A stretch of 64,000 nucleotides of DNA, from the NCBI GenBank assembly GCA_964487555.1, contig CAZART010000009.1, forward strand, positions 1-64,000. The letters run 5' to 3'. This DNA comes from CAZART01 sp964487555. Its GTDB lineage: Bacteria; Bacteroidota; Rhodothermia; Rhodothermales; VXPQ01. Positions 8,630 to 17,425 of the stretch are shown here, piece by piece; within the stretch, counting starts at the first letter, position 1; every line of letters starts with the position of its first letter. The notes below the pieces were generated by a model, which was not told the DNA's origin, made no database searches, and saw only the letters and a program-made list of their open reading frames with translations. The position numbers and the translations under genes are program-made.

Positions 8630-9715
8630 ATGGAATCCGACGTGATTATTAACCTGCTTTCGCATCCTGCCGTATGTCTTGTTCTTGTCGCCACGCTCCT
8701 GGCCGGGTGCCGACCTTCGGCGGCGGACACGGAGCCGGTGGTGACGGTGCGGGTCGACGACGAGGCGCAGCGCGTGGACGTGCTGGTAGACGGAGAGCCG
8801 TTCACGTCCTACGTGTACTCCGACTCGATTGCCGTTTTAAAGAAACCGGTCCTGTTTCCGATTCGTGCGGCGAACGGTACCCCGATCACGCGCGGTTATC
8901 CCGTCCAGCCGATTCCGGGCGAACGGGTGGACCATCCGCATCAGGTCGGATTGTGGTTGAACTACGGCAGCGTGAACGGGCTCGATTTCTGGAACAACTC
9001 GAGCGCCATTCCGCCGGAACGTGCGCACGAAATGGGCACGATCCGCCACGTGGGAATCGAGATGGCGGAAGGCGGGGAGGGGAAAGGCGAGCTTGCCGTG
9101 GCCGCCGAGTGGCTGAACTCCGACAACGACGTCATTGTGCGTGAGACGACGCGGTTCCTCTTCCATGCGGCGCCCGATCTACGAATCATCGATCGGCTTA
9201 CGACGCTGACGGCAGGTGGTGAAGATGTCTGGTTCGAGGATAACAAGGAAGGCCTCGTCGGTATGAGGGTCACGCGCGCCCTCGAAATGCCGACAGACGA
9301 GCGCCTGGAGGTCGTCGGACCGGACGGAGGTCTCGTCGCGTCGGCCGGCAGCGACGGCGCGACGGGAATCTATGTGAACAGCGAGGGCGTTCGTGGGTAC
9401 CCGGATGTGTGGGGAATGAGGGCGAGCTGGACCATGCTATCGGGCGTCGTGGAGGGTGACTCCGTCGCCGTAGCGATCTTCGATCATCCCGACAACGTTG
9501 GATATCCGACATACTGGCACGCACGTGACTACGGGCTCTTCGCTGCCAATCCACTTGGCCAGGCGGTCTTTTCGGAAGGGGCCGAGCGGCTCGATTTCTC
9601 GCTGGAAGCGGGTACGTCGACTACATTCCGCTATCGGGTGCTCATATACCGGGGGAGCGCATCCCCGGCCAAGATGGAGGAGTGGTACGACCAGTTTGCA
9701 ACGGCAGAATTGTAG
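8630..9715 (+). CDS. PmoA/DUF6807 family lipoprotein
   Basis: 361 residues. A hydrophobic leader ends in the lipobox LLAGC (Cys27), giving a predicted lipoprotein of the periplasm or outer membrane. The body matches the DUF6807 (misleadingly named PmoA) family: an early beta-rich part with GEPFTSYVYSD and VLFPIRAANGTPITRGYP, the motif DHPHQVGLWLNYGSVNGLDFW, and later GYPTYWHARDYGLFAANPLG. These proteins are common beside Gfo/Idh/MocA and DUF1080 genes in polysaccharide-degrading bacteria and are thought to act on sugar derivatives; no reaction is firmly established. It is unrelated to methane monooxygenase in role. The Gfo/Idh gene follows 80 bases later. Confidence 0.85.
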   Translation: MESDVIINLLSHPAVCLVLVATLLAGCRPSAADTEPVVTVRVDDEAQRVDVLVDGEPFTSYVYSDSIAVLKKPVLFPIRAANGTPITRGYPVQPIPGERVDHPHQVGLWLNYGSVNGLDFWNNSSAIPPERAHEMGTIRHVGIEMAEGGEGKGELAVAAEWLNSDNDVIVRETTRFLFHAAPDLRIIDRLTTLTAGGEDVWFEDNKEGLVGMRVTRALEMPTDERLEVVGPDGGLVASAGSDGATGIYVNSEGVRGYPDVWGMRASWTMLSGVVEGDSVAVAIFDHPDNVGYPTYWHARDYGLFAANPLGQAVFSEGAERLDFSLEAGTSTTFRYRVLIYRGSASPAKMEEWYDQFATAEL

Positions 9716-9795
9716 AAGAGCAGAATTGTAGAAGGAAACGGCTCCGGATAATCCGGGCATAAACCAACGAGAACGCATCAGACCGGCGGAAAAGA

Positions 9796-11196
9796 ATGAA
9801 ATTTACCCGACGCGATTTTTTGAAAACAACCGGCGCCGGTATTGCGGTTGCGAGTTTCGTACCGCGCCATGTCTTTGGTGCCAGTGACCGGGTCAACGTG
9901 GCGGTGATCGGTATACGCGGCCAGGGTGGGGCCCACATCAACGGCTTCGGTGCGATCGACAACGTACGGATCAAAACGATCGTCGACGTCGACGAGAACC
10001 TCTTCCCAAGCCGAATCAAGAACATTGAAGAAAAGTTCGGTTACGCACCGGCCGTGGAGCACGACATGCGTCGCGTCTTTGATGATCCGGAAATCGATGC
10101 CGTTACGTTCGCTACGCCGAATCACTGGCATGCGCTCGGCACCATTTGGGCCGCCGAAGCCGGAAAGCACGTATACGTTGAGAAACCGTCCTGCCATAAC
10201 GTGTGGGAAGGCCGGCAGATGGTCCACGCCGCCCGGGCGAACAACGTAATAGTACAGGTCGGATTTCAGAACCGCTCGCGTTCCAACACGAATGCGGCGA
10301 TTCGATTCCTGCGCGACGGAGGCATCGGGGACGTCTACATGGCTCGCGGCCTCTGCTTCAAGCCGCGCAACTCGATAGGAAGATATCCGGACGGTCCGAT
10401 GGAGGAGGGGGAGCGCTTCGCCATGACGGTGGAGAGTGACGATTACATGACGCCTTACACAGAGGAGTATCTGGACAACGTCCACTACGACCTCTGGGTC
10501 GGACCGGCCCCGATGCGGCCGTTTAATCGAAACCGTTTCCACTATAACTGGCATTGGATGTGGGACTACGGCAACGGAGACACCGGCAACCAGGGGCCTC
10601 ATCAACTGGATATCGGCCGCTGGGGTCTCGGACGCGAAGATTATCCCGTCAAGGTAAAATCCTCCGGCGGCTACTTCGTCCACGACTCGGATCAGGAAAC
10701 ACCGAACACGCAGACCACGATCTTTGAATACGAGGACGGCACCATCTTCGAGTTTGGAACCCGCGGCCTGCCGACGAACGCCGAAGGCGACGTCCGGATT
10801 GGTGACATTTTCTACGGCAGTGAAGGGCGCCTGGAAATCGATGCCGAAGGTAACTGGAAGACGTACTTCGGGCACGAGAACGAGCCGGGACCGGATTCCG
10901 ACAACATCGCCGCCGAGGATTCGGATGCGACCGTCACAGTCGGCTCGGGCGCAGACGCCCACTACGAGAACTTCATCGCAGCCGTTGGCACCAATGACGC
11001 TGACGCTCTCAACTGCGATATCGAGGTCGGCCATCGGTCCAGTTGCCTCGCGCATCTGGCGAATATTTCCTACCGTCTCGGCCGCGACCTGGAATTTGAC
11101 GGCACCGTGGAGCGATTTGTCGACGACGAAAGCGCGAATCGGATGCTCAGGCGGGAGGCTTATCGCGAACCGTACGTCGTGCCCGATCTCAGCTGA
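9796..11196 (+). CDS. Tat-exported Gfo/Idh/MocA-family oxidoreductase
   Basis: 466 residues. A twin-arginine leader (FTRRDFLKTTGAGIAVASF) directs export. The Rossmann domain follows: VNVAVIGIRGQGGAHINGFG binds NAD(P), the next strand ends IKTIVDVDE, and the family motif EKPSCHNVWEG carries the conserved lysine. In the C-terminal domain, GNGDTGNQGPHQLDIGRWGL holds the Gly-Asn-x-x-HxxD-like catalytic area of glycoside-type members. Such exported enzymes oxidise or reduce sugar hydroxyls, often with tightly bound nicotinamide, and in several lineages work with keto-sugar lyases of the DUF1080 type; a DUF1080 gene is present at 33 kb. Last gene of the sugar-type cluster. Confidence 0.9.
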   Translation: MKFTRRDFLKTTGAGIAVASFVPRHVFGASDRVNVAVIGIRGQGGAHINGFGAIDNVRIKTIVDVDENLFPSRIKNIEEKFGYAPAVEHDMRRVFDDPEIDAVTFATPNHWHALGTIWAAEAGKHVYVEKPSCHNVWEGRQMVHAARANNVIVQVGFQNRSRSNTNAAIRFLRDGGIGDVYMARGLCFKPRNSIGRYPDGPMEEGERFAMTVESDDYMTPYTEEYLDNVHYDLWVGPAPMRPFNRNRFHYNWHWMWDYGNGDTGNQGPHQLDIGRWGLGREDYPVKVKSSGGYFVHDSDQETPNTQTTIFEYEDGTIFEFGTRGLPTNAEGDVRIGDIFYGSEGRLEIDAEGNWKTYFGHENEPGPDSDNIAAEDSDATVTVGSGADAHYENFIAAVGTNDADALNCDIEVGHRSSCLAHLANISYRLGRDLEFDGTVERFVDDESANRMLRREAYREPYVVPDLS

Positions 11197-11249
11197 TCAG
11201 GGTGGAAAAGCGCGACTAGAACCGCACGCTGCAGGCGAATCAGGCGTAT

Positions 11250-13151
11250 ATGAGTATTCTTTCCGTCGAAGCCGTGAGGAAGAGCTACGGCATCAAGCCG
11301 CTGCTCACGGACGTCTCGTTCGGCCTTGAGGCGACCGGGAAGATGGGCGTGATCGGCGCGAACGGCTCCGGAAAGACGACGTTGCTGCGCATCATCGCCG
11401 GTGTCGAAGCGCCCGATGGCGGACGTATCGTGATGCCTTCGGCGATCCGGCTCGCATATCTTCCCCAGAATCCGGAGCTGCGGCCGGAGCACTCGGTGCT
11501 TGACGCCGTTTTTGATCAGGGTGACGAGGAACTGAGCCTTCTACACGACTACGAGGAAGCCTCGCACGCCCTCGAGAAGGCGGGTGATGCCGATGAGGTG
11601 CTGCTGGCGCGACTCTCCAATCTCTCCCACCGTCTCGACGTGACGGGCGGCTGGGACATCGAGGCGAACGCACGCGCCGTTTTGGACCGGCTCGGTCTGA
11701 CCGATCCTGACGCGCGGGTCGACAGCCTCTCCGGCGGCCAGCGCAAGCGAGTGGCCATCGCCGCGGCACTTGTCCTCCGGCCTGACCTCCTCATTCTCGA
11801 CGAGCCGACAAACCACCTCGATCCGGATACGATCACCTGGCTCGAGGGCTACCTGAGCGGTTACAAAGGCGCACTCCTGCTCGTCACCCACGACCGGTAT
11901 TTTTTGGACCGCGTTACCAATCGGATGCTCGAGATCGAAAGGGGAACCGCGCAGCGCTTCGAGGGCAACTACACGCGCTATCTGGAACAGAAGGAGGTTC
12001 AGTCGATGCGCGAGGAAGCCGAGGCGCAGAAGCAGGAGAGCCTGGCCAGGCGCGAGCTGGCATGGCTACGCCGCGGCGCGAAGGCCCGCACGACGAAGCA
12101 AAAGGCGCGTGTGGACCGTGCGGAAGCGCTGCTGGCAGAGCCGAGAAAGAAGGAGGATCGTGAGATCGCGCTCGACGGGCCTGCGGCCCGGCTGGGCAAG
12201 AAGGTGGTCCATCTCGAGCGTGTTTCGAAAGGGTTCGACGATCAGATCCTCATCGAAGAACTCTCCCACATCTTCACCCGCGACGATCGCATCGGCATCA
12301 TCGGCCCCAACGGGAGCGGGAAGACGACCTTGCTCGAGATGATAGCCGGTCGTCTGGCTCCCGACAGCGGACGAATCGAGCGCGGTTCAACCACCGTCAT
12401 CGGCTACTACGACCAGGAGAGTCGTGCTCTGGAAGATGAAAAGCGGCTGATCGACTACATCCGAGACGTGGCAGAGCACGTGGTGACGAGCGACGGATCC
12501 GTCATCACGGCAAGTCAGCTTCTGGAGCGATTTCTATTTCCCCCGGCCCAACAGTACACCCCTGTCGGTCTCCTCTCGGGCGGGGAGAGGCGCCGGCTTT
12601 ATCTCGCGCGCGTCCTGATCGGTGCGCCGAACGTTCTCCTGCTGGACGAGCCCACAAACGATCTCGACATCTCCACTCTCGTCGCGCTGGAGGCGTACCT
12701 CGATACGTTCCCCGGCTGTCTCATCGTCGTTTCCCACGACCGCTATTTCCTGGATCGGACCGTAGAGCACTTGTTTCGCCTGCAGGGGGACGGTTTCGTC
12801 CGGAAGATTCCAGGCAACTATAGCGCCTATCTTGAGCTACAAGAACGGGAGTCCGCCGAATCTGCGGCGCGACAGGCCGGAAGAAGAACGACCCCACCGT
12901 CCATTCAGGCGCGATCCGAGCCGCCGGCGGAGCAGCCGCGAAAGCTGTCTTTCAAAGAGCGCGGCGAGTTGGAGGACGTGGAACAGCGCATTGCCCGGGC
13001 GGAGGTGCGTCAGGTCGAGTTGGAAGCCGAGCTTGCCGCGTCGCCGGCTGATTTCGAAGCCGTGTCGCGGCTGTCCGCCGAGCTGGAGCGGATTAGCCGC
13101 CAACTCGAGAAGGACCTCGAGCGATGGGCCGAGCTGGCGGAGCACGCGTGA
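11250..13151 (+). CDS. uup: ABC-F ATP-binding protein, Uup type
   Basis: 633 residues with two soluble ABC domains and no membrane segment. Walker A motifs GANGSGKT (36-43) and GPNGSGKT (about 352), signatures LSGGQRKR and LSGGERRR, and Walker B DEPTNHLD and DEPTNDLD are all intact, joined by the charged ABC-F linker helix pair (REEAEAQKQESLARRELAWL). The C-terminus adds the coiled-coil domain typical of Uup (KLSFKERGELEDVEQRIARA onward to ERWAELAEHA), which binds DNA or ribosomes. ABC-F proteins relieve stalled ribosomes; Uup also influences precise excision of transposons. The long C-terminal coil supports Uup over EttA or YbiT. Confidence 0.92.
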   Translation: MSILSVEAVRKSYGIKPLLTDVSFGLEATGKMGVIGANGSGKTTLLRIIAGVEAPDGGRIVMPSAIRLAYLPQNPELRPEHSVLDAVFDQGDEELSLLHDYEEASHALEKAGDADEVLLARLSNLSHRLDVTGGWDIEANARAVLDRLGLTDPDARVDSLSGGQRKRVAIAAALVLRPDLLILDEPTNHLDPDTITWLEGYLSGYKGALLLVTHDRYFLDRVTNRMLEIERGTAQRFEGNYTRYLEQKEVQSMREEAEAQKQESLARRELAWLRRGAKARTTKQKARVDRAEALLAEPRKKEDREIALDGPAARLGKKVVHLERVSKGFDDQILIEELSHIFTRDDRIGIIGPNGSGKTTLLEMIAGRLAPDSGRIERGSTTVIGYYDQESRALEDEKRLIDYIRDVAEHVVTSDGSVITASQLLERFLFPPAQQYTPVGLLSGGERRRLYLARVLIGAPNVLLLDEPTNDLDISTLVALEAYLDTFPGCLIVVSHDRYFLDRTVEHLFRLQGDGFVRKIPGNYSAYLELQERESAESAARQAGRRTTPPSIQARSEPPAEQPRKLSFKERGELEDVEQRIARAEVRQVELEAELAASPADFEAVSRLSAELERISRQLEKDLERWAELAEHA

Positions 13152-13318
13152 GCGCGGCGAGGGCCATTCGGATCAAACCGGCCGGGATGCACCGGACAGC
13201 GCGGCTCACCGCCTTGCATCGCACTACGACCGGCGCATATACTGTGTTTTGGCCGCTCTGCTATGCGCGAGCGGTCAGCTGTTGTGCCGCGCAGATGCAG
13301 TCTCAATGTCGCGTTATC

Positions 13319-13882
13319 ATGGAAGCGGTGAGGTCCTACACGACATCCTTGCTCCGGTCTGCTCAGCCGGGCGAACCTGACACGATGGACCGTCTGCTGC
13401 CGGTCGTGTATGAAGAACTGCGCGAGATGGCCCACCGGCAGCGCATCAGGGAGCGTGGTTCTCTCACGCTGAATACGACGGCGCTCGTCCATGAGGCCTA
13501 CCTGAAGCTGGTTGACCAGACGAAAATCACCAAGAAAGGCCGGGCTTACTTTTTCGCTGCCGCCGCTCGGTCAATGCGGCAGGTTCTGGTCGACTATGCG
13601 CGGCGGCGCAAAGCGGAGAAACGGGGTGGCGGGCAGAAGCCGCTAGATCTGGACGAGCAGCAGATTGCCGTAGACGCGTTCGCCGTCGAGATCGTCGATC
13701 TGGATGATGCGCTCGAGCGTTTGGCCGCGCTCAATCCGCGCCACGCAGGGGTCGTCGAATGCCGGTTCTTCGGAGGGCTGACCATAGAAGAGACCGCCGC
13801 CGCACTCGGCGTGTCATCCCGAACGGTAAAGTATGATTGGGCGCTCGCGCGCGCCTGGCTTTACGACGCGCTGCGGGGCTGA
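13319..13882 (+). CDS. ECF-type RNA polymerase sigma factor (TIGR02999-like)
   Basis: 187 residues. Region 2 contains MDRLLPVVYEELREMAHRQR and TALVHEAYLKLVDQ, with FFAAAARSMRQVLVDYARRR at the -10 contact; region 4 contains ALERLAALNPRHAGVVECRF and FGGLTIEETAAALGVSSRTV, a clear helix-turn-helix. The sequence belongs to the group found mainly in Planctomycetota, Acidobacteriota and Rhodothermota, usually placed before a Ser/Thr kinase gene. No kinase and no anti-sigma gene follows here, so the partner is elsewhere or lost. The frame is open upstream to 13124 inside uup, but the conserved part begins shortly after this ATG. Confidence 0.88.
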   Translation: MEAVRSYTTSLLRSAQPGEPDTMDRLLPVVYEELREMAHRQRIRERGSLTLNTTALVHEAYLKLVDQTKITKKGRAYFFAAAARSMRQVLVDYARRRKAEKRGGGQKPLDLDEQQIAVDAFAVEIVDLDDALERLAALNPRHAGVVECRFFGGLTIEETAAALGVSSRTVKYDWALARAWLYDALRG

Positions 13883-13913
13883 ACCTGCTGTTCCTACCGT
13901 GGATTTAACCAAG

Positions 13914-14330
13914 ATGAACCATACCGCAAGAGGCCGAACGGCCACGTTTGCGGCGACGGTCTTCGGCATAGAAGCCCTCGCTTTCTTCCTGCTCGCAGCG
14001 GTTCATCTGGGCGTGAGAATGCCGATGGAGCTTGCCGCCGTTGCGCAGCCTCAGATAGCTGCCGCCCTGGTAGCATTGCTCGGAGGGTTCTTTCTGGATG
14101 GCGCCGCCTATGCAACGCTAACACGCAAGACGAAGGCGTGGCGGATCTCCATTGCAGCGCATGTCTTCGGAATTATAGGGATTCTCCTGAATGACAGGGT
14201 CCTGGCGCCCACCGACGTGAATGAAATCTACCGTCTGCTCATGGCCGTCGTCGCTCTCGTAGGACTATTGCTGATGACGACAAAAGGCAAGGCCGCCCTT
14301 GGACATCAGCGCGAGGGCTATAGCCGGTGA
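13914..14330 (+). CDS. Four-helix membrane protein, unknown function
   Basis: 138 residues with four predicted membrane helices (roughly 9-29, 41-61, 75-93 and 101-121) and a short basic tail ending KAALGHQREGYSR. No family was recognised. The chosen ATG lies 31 bases after the sigma factor stop; an in-frame upstream start inside the sigma gene would add an unlikely polar segment. Position right behind an ECF sigma gene on the same strand allows a role as membrane partner, but the protein has no cytoplasmic anti-sigma-like domain, so this is only a possibility. Confidence 0.65.
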   Translation: MNHTARGRTATFAATVFGIEALAFFLLAAVHLGVRMPMELAAVAQPQIAAALVALLGGFFLDGAAYATLTRKTKAWRISIAAHVFGIIGILLNDRVLAPTDVNEIYRLLMAVVALVGLLLMTTKGKAALGHQREGYSR

Positions 14331-14488
14331 TGATTAGACTAAGCCCCAGCCCGGTCCCGGCCGGCTGCGTCGGAGAGCGCTTCTACGATGACGATGAGCT
14401 CGAGGAAATCGGCAGAGACGCGGGGCTAGATGACGTACACGTCATGGGGCACTTGATTGTGCTGGTTGAGCTGATTCATGCGGGCTAG
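14330..14488 (+). CDS. Possible 52-residue small protein overlapping the upstream stop
   Basis: An ATG overlaps the upstream TGA (ATGA arrangement), a pattern of translational coupling. The frame runs 52 codons and encodes MIRLSPSPVPAGCVGERFYD followed by an acidic stretch (DDELEEIGRDAGL) and a hydrophobic end (VMGHLIVLVELIHAG). Composition looks protein-like rather than random, but no family is recognised and the frame is short. Confidence 0.35.
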   Translation: MIRLSPSPVPAGCVGERFYDDDELEEIGRDAGLDDVHVMGHLIVLVELIHAG

Positions 14489-14556
14489 ACAGAACCTGGA
14501 CACGAAAACACGGAATCAGTTAAGAAGATGGTTGTGCGCATGAAAGGGGACGGAAA

Positions 14557-15240
14557 ATGAATGTCTTACTCTTCGGTGCTACCGGCATGGTAGGGCAGGC
14601 GGCCCTGCGGGAATGTCTCCTCGATCCGAGGGTACGCCGCGTCCTCACGGTAGGGCGCCGCGCTACCGATCAACGACACGACAAGCTGCGTGAGCTTGTG
14701 CTGTCGGACGTCGCGGATCTTTCTTCCGTTGAATCCGAGGTAACAGGTTTCGACGCCTGTTTCTTCTGTCTCGGCGTCTCTTCGGTCCGTATGTCGGAGG
14801 AGCGTTATACGGGCCTGACCTACGATCTTACCCTCGCGGTCGCCCGGACACTCGCGCGGCTCAATTCCTCGATGACGTTCCTGTACGTGTCCGGAGCAGG
14901 CACGGACAGCAGCGAAAGCGGCCGCACAATGTGGGCGCGCGTGAAGGGCAGAACGGAGAACGCGCTGAAGCAGTTGCCCTTCAAAGCGGCGTACATGTTC
15001 CGACCGGGGATTATCGTGCCGCTTCACGGGATCACGTCGAGAACGACGTGGACACGCCTCCTTTATGCGGTGACCACGCCGCTCCATCCAGCTATGACGG
15101 CCCTGCTGCCCAACCACGTCACGACCACTGAGCAGCTTGGACAGGCGATGATTTTCGTTGCGGCAAACGGTTACCCCAGCCCGATTCTCGAGATACGGGA
15201 CATCAACGCGATCCCCTCTCAGACGGGGGAACATGCCTAA
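14557..15240 (+). CDS. Atypical short-chain dehydrogenase / NAD(P)-binding epimerase-like protein
   Basis: 227 residues. The N-terminus MNVLLFGATGMVGQAALREC is a Rossmann GxxGxxG nucleotide loop, followed by VLTVGRR at the end of strand two and FFCLGVSS where extended SDRs contact the cofactor. FLYVSGAGTDSSESGRTMWA then VKGRTENAL resembles the active-site area of the atypical HTATIP2-like SDR group, in which the tyrosine catalytic motif is altered. The chain is shorter than true sugar epimerases. Substrate unknown; such proteins are often stand-alone quinone- or flavin-related reductases. A purine-rich stretch (AAAGGGGACGGAAA) just before the ATG serves as ribosome binding site. Confidence 0.75.
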   Translation: MNVLLFGATGMVGQAALRECLLDPRVRRVLTVGRRATDQRHDKLRELVLSDVADLSSVESEVTGFDACFFCLGVSSVRMSEERYTGLTYDLTLAVARTLARLNSSMTFLYVSGAGTDSSESGRTMWARVKGRTENALKQLPFKAAYMFRPGIIVPLHGITSRTTWTRLLYAVTTPLHPAMTALLPNHVTTTEQLGQAMIFVAANGYPSPILEIRDINAIPSQTGEHA

Positions 15241-15291
15241 GAAGATTGTGGCACCGGGAGGACCGACTGGACGAGGTCTTCAGGGGACTAC

Positions 15292-16029
15292 TTAGTGGCG
15301 AGGTAGACCACCGCTGATGAGGTGCAGGATGATAAATAACAGAACCAGACCAACAAGTCCCAGCACTACGTATCGCCGCCGTCGGGAGCCTATTATCGAT
15401 CCGTTGTCAGGTATCGCACGGGTGTCCTCATCGGGGTCGAGGCCGGTGGATAGATCGGCCGGACGCCTATCTCCTTTGCCGGCTTCCGGCGTAGCGGGTC
15501 TCGGCGAGATCGGCTCAGATGCATCACGCTCCTCGCGATGCTTTCGCCGTCCGTACGGGGTCCTGCCCCACGGCTTGTACATCCCCAGTATCGCGGTGAA
15601 GACTAAAATCAGTAAGCCGCCGGCGGCATGGGCTACGAGAGACTTACGCACGTCGCGGAGATCGGCACCGGACAACGTCGTCTGCGCCGCTACGTCCGCC
15701 GCGTAGCTTATTGGATCCAGCTTCAGCAGCAAGACGATGGTAGCAAGAACGGTCAATATAAATTTTACCAGGACCCAATGGTGCCGGAACAAGCCCCAGT
15801 TCGTGCCCAGCGACGAAACCAGTCCGGTAAGCAGCGATACGACGGCTAACGGTACGATGACGGACCAGGCGATCAGCTCCATGGCGAGGTAGGCGGCGCG
15901 AATCATCTGGTCATTCTGGCTCGTCAGACCCGCTATGGCAAGAGTCAGAAATCCGGCAACGGCGCCGAGCCACCCGACGGAAGACGTGACGTGCGCGGTG
16001 AGTGCGGCCTTTCGGAGGCGAGGTGTCAT
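15292..16029 (-). CDS. Integral membrane protein, DUF2269-like
   Basis: 245 residues. Four membrane helices fill the first 150 residues (LTAHVTSSVGWLGAVAGFL, then MELIAWSVIVPLAVVSLLTG, WVLVKFILTVLATIVLLLKL, and LVAHAAGGLLILVFTAILGM), followed by a charged, disordered loop of about 75 residues and a last helix RYVVLGLVGLVLLFIILHLI. HxxxSVGWLGA and the tryptophan-rich second loop resemble predicted integral membrane proteins of the DUF2269 group. No function is known. It is transcribed opposite to its neighbours; its promoter must lie in the 63 bases shared with the acetyltransferase at 16093. Confidence 0.7.
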   Translation of the reverse strand: MTPRLRKAALTAHVTSSVGWLGAVAGFLTLAIAGLTSQNDQMIRAAYLAMELIAWSVIVPLAVVSLLTGLVSSLGTNWGLFRHHWVLVKFILTVLATIVLLLKLDPISYAADVAAQTTLSGADLRDVRKSLVAHAAGGLLILVFTAILGMYKPWGRTPYGRRKHREERDASEPISPRPATPEAGKGDRRPADLSTGLDPDEDTRAIPDNGSIIGSRRRRYVVLGLVGLVLLFIILHLISGGLPRH

Positions 16030-16092
16030 TGTATATAATAACCCAGGCGGGATAACAGTCTCAAAGCAACGTCCGCATGATCACGGAGGCGC

Positions 16093-16560
16093 ATGAAACT
16101 ACGAGCGGCGACGATATATGATGTTGATGCTCTTTTTGACATCCGGTGTTCCGTCGTGGAAAATCACCAATCACGGGAGGAATTAGCGGCTCTCGGCATA
16201 ACCGTCGAGACCGTCGCCGAAATGATCGAGGGCGGGGATTACGTGACGACGGTTGCTGAGGTGCAGGGTCGCCTCGTCGCCTTCACGATGGCACAGATTT
16301 CCCAGGCGTACGTATTTGCGTGCTTTATCAGACCGGAATATGAAGGAAAAGGCATTGGAAAGGTGCTTATGAACGCCGCAGAAGGCGGACTCCGCCGTGC
16401 CGGTGTAAGTGAGGCATGGCTGTCGACGGGAGCCGATCCAGATCTCCGCGCCATCGGTTTCTATCGCTATCTCGGGTGGCGTGAATCGGGGTTCCTCGAC
16501 GACGGCCAGATCATTTTCAAGAAGAAGCTCACGCTGCCGGTGCCCTGCCCGAACTCATGA
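16093..16560 (+). CDS. GNAT-family N-acetyltransferase
   Basis: 155 residues, normal length for a single GNAT domain. It begins KLRAATIYDVDALFDIRCSV; CFIRPEYEGKGIGKVLMNAA is strand four with the acetyl-CoA loop (R-P-x-x-x-x-x-G-x-G); LSTGADPDLRAIGFYRYLGW is the C-terminal strand-helix with the catalytic-type tyrosine. The target amine is unknown. The stop codon overlaps the next start by four bases (ATGA), so the lipoprotein gene behind it is probably translated together with it. Confidence 0.85.
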   Translation: MKLRAATIYDVDALFDIRCSVVENHQSREELAALGITVETVAEMIEGGDYVTTVAEVQGRLVAFTMAQISQAYVFACFIRPEYEGKGIGKVLMNAAEGGLRRAGVSEAWLSTGADPDLRAIGFYRYLGWRESGFLDDGQIIFKKKLTLPVPCPNS

Positions 16561-17420
16561 GAATAGACCGTGTAACGTCCGTACTTCTGGCATTTATCGC
16601 ATCGCTACTGTTCACTGCCTGCTCCGGCGACATCGACGAGGCATCGTCGGAGAACGCCGTCGCAGAGGGGGCGTCAAACGGCGACGTCGCCGTGTGCTTG
16701 CAAGGTACGCCATTCGTCGCCGACGGAGAAGTGCCGCTAGACGCCCGCGAGCCGGGCACAGCCCACGAGGTCAATGCTCTGCGATGGAAGACGCACGAAG
16801 GCTGCGGGCGATTCGTCATCGACTTTTCAGCAGAGGACGGCACACATGCTGCTACCATCGGCGAAGTGCGGGCCGAAGTGCTTCGCGACCTGGGGGTAGT
16901 CCGCATCAACCTTCGTGACGTCGAGCGGGTCCATCCCGATGCGACCGAGGCGAGCTTCGACGGGCTGGCCCGCGCCGCCTACGCGGTATGGTCGGACGAG
17001 GGGCGATGGGTCTACGTCGATCTACATCTGGCGGATGAGGCCGAGGCTCATGTAGCCGTTCTCGATGACCCGGGGCGCGTAATCGTAGACCTTCGGCCCG
17101 GCGGTCCGGCGATCCCGCCGCCGGCCGTATTCGGTCGGCGTGTCGTCGTGATCGAGCCGCGCGCTGGAGAGCAGGCGTATCCACTTACCGTCACGGGCTA
17201 CGCGCGAACCTTCGAGGCCAACGTGGTCGCTCGTATCATGCGCGGCGGCGATGAAATGGACGAGACCTTCACCACAGCTTCGGCGTGGGCTGATGCATGG
17301 GGCCACTATGCGATGAACATCGAGCAGGGGCCTTCCGGCGCCGTAGAGCTCCACGTGGGCGAGTACTCAGCGCGCGACGGAGCCTGGGAGGGCGTTGTTG
17401 TCGAGATCGAGATGCAGTAA
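16557..17420 (+). CDS. Lipoprotein with AMIN-like and Gmad2 immunoglobulin-like domains
   Basis: 287 residues. The leader ends in a lipobox (LLFTACS, Cys21). Residues about 75-185 (GCGRFVIDFSAEDGTH to RVIVDLRPGG) look like the AMIN-like domain that often pairs with cell-wall or spore-germination proteins, and residues about 190-285 (VVVIEPRAGEQAYPLTVTGY, then WGHYAMNIE) match the Gmad2 immunoglobulin-like domain. The combination suggests a cell-envelope binding protein rather than an enzyme. It ends five bases from the convergent tamB stop, with no terminator visible between them. Confidence 0.75.
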   Translation: MRIDRVTSVLLAFIASLLFTACSGDIDEASSENAVAEGASNGDVAVCLQGTPFVADGEVPLDAREPGTAHEVNALRWKTHEGCGRFVIDFSAEDGTHAATIGEVRAEVLRDLGVVRINLRDVERVHPDATEASFDGLARAAYAVWSDEGRWVYVDLHLADEAEAHVAVLDDPGRVIVDLRPGGPAIPPPAVFGRRVVVIEPRAGEQAYPLTVTGYARTFEANVVARIMRGGDEMDETFTTASAWADAWGHYAMNIEQGPSGAVELHVGEYSARDGAWEGVVVEIEMQ

Positions 17421-17425
17421 AGGGG

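Noticed and set aside
9778..11055. A 425-codon minus-strand frame opposite the Gfo/Idh gene
   Set aside because: It is the antisense shadow of a strongly coding gene; no family features.
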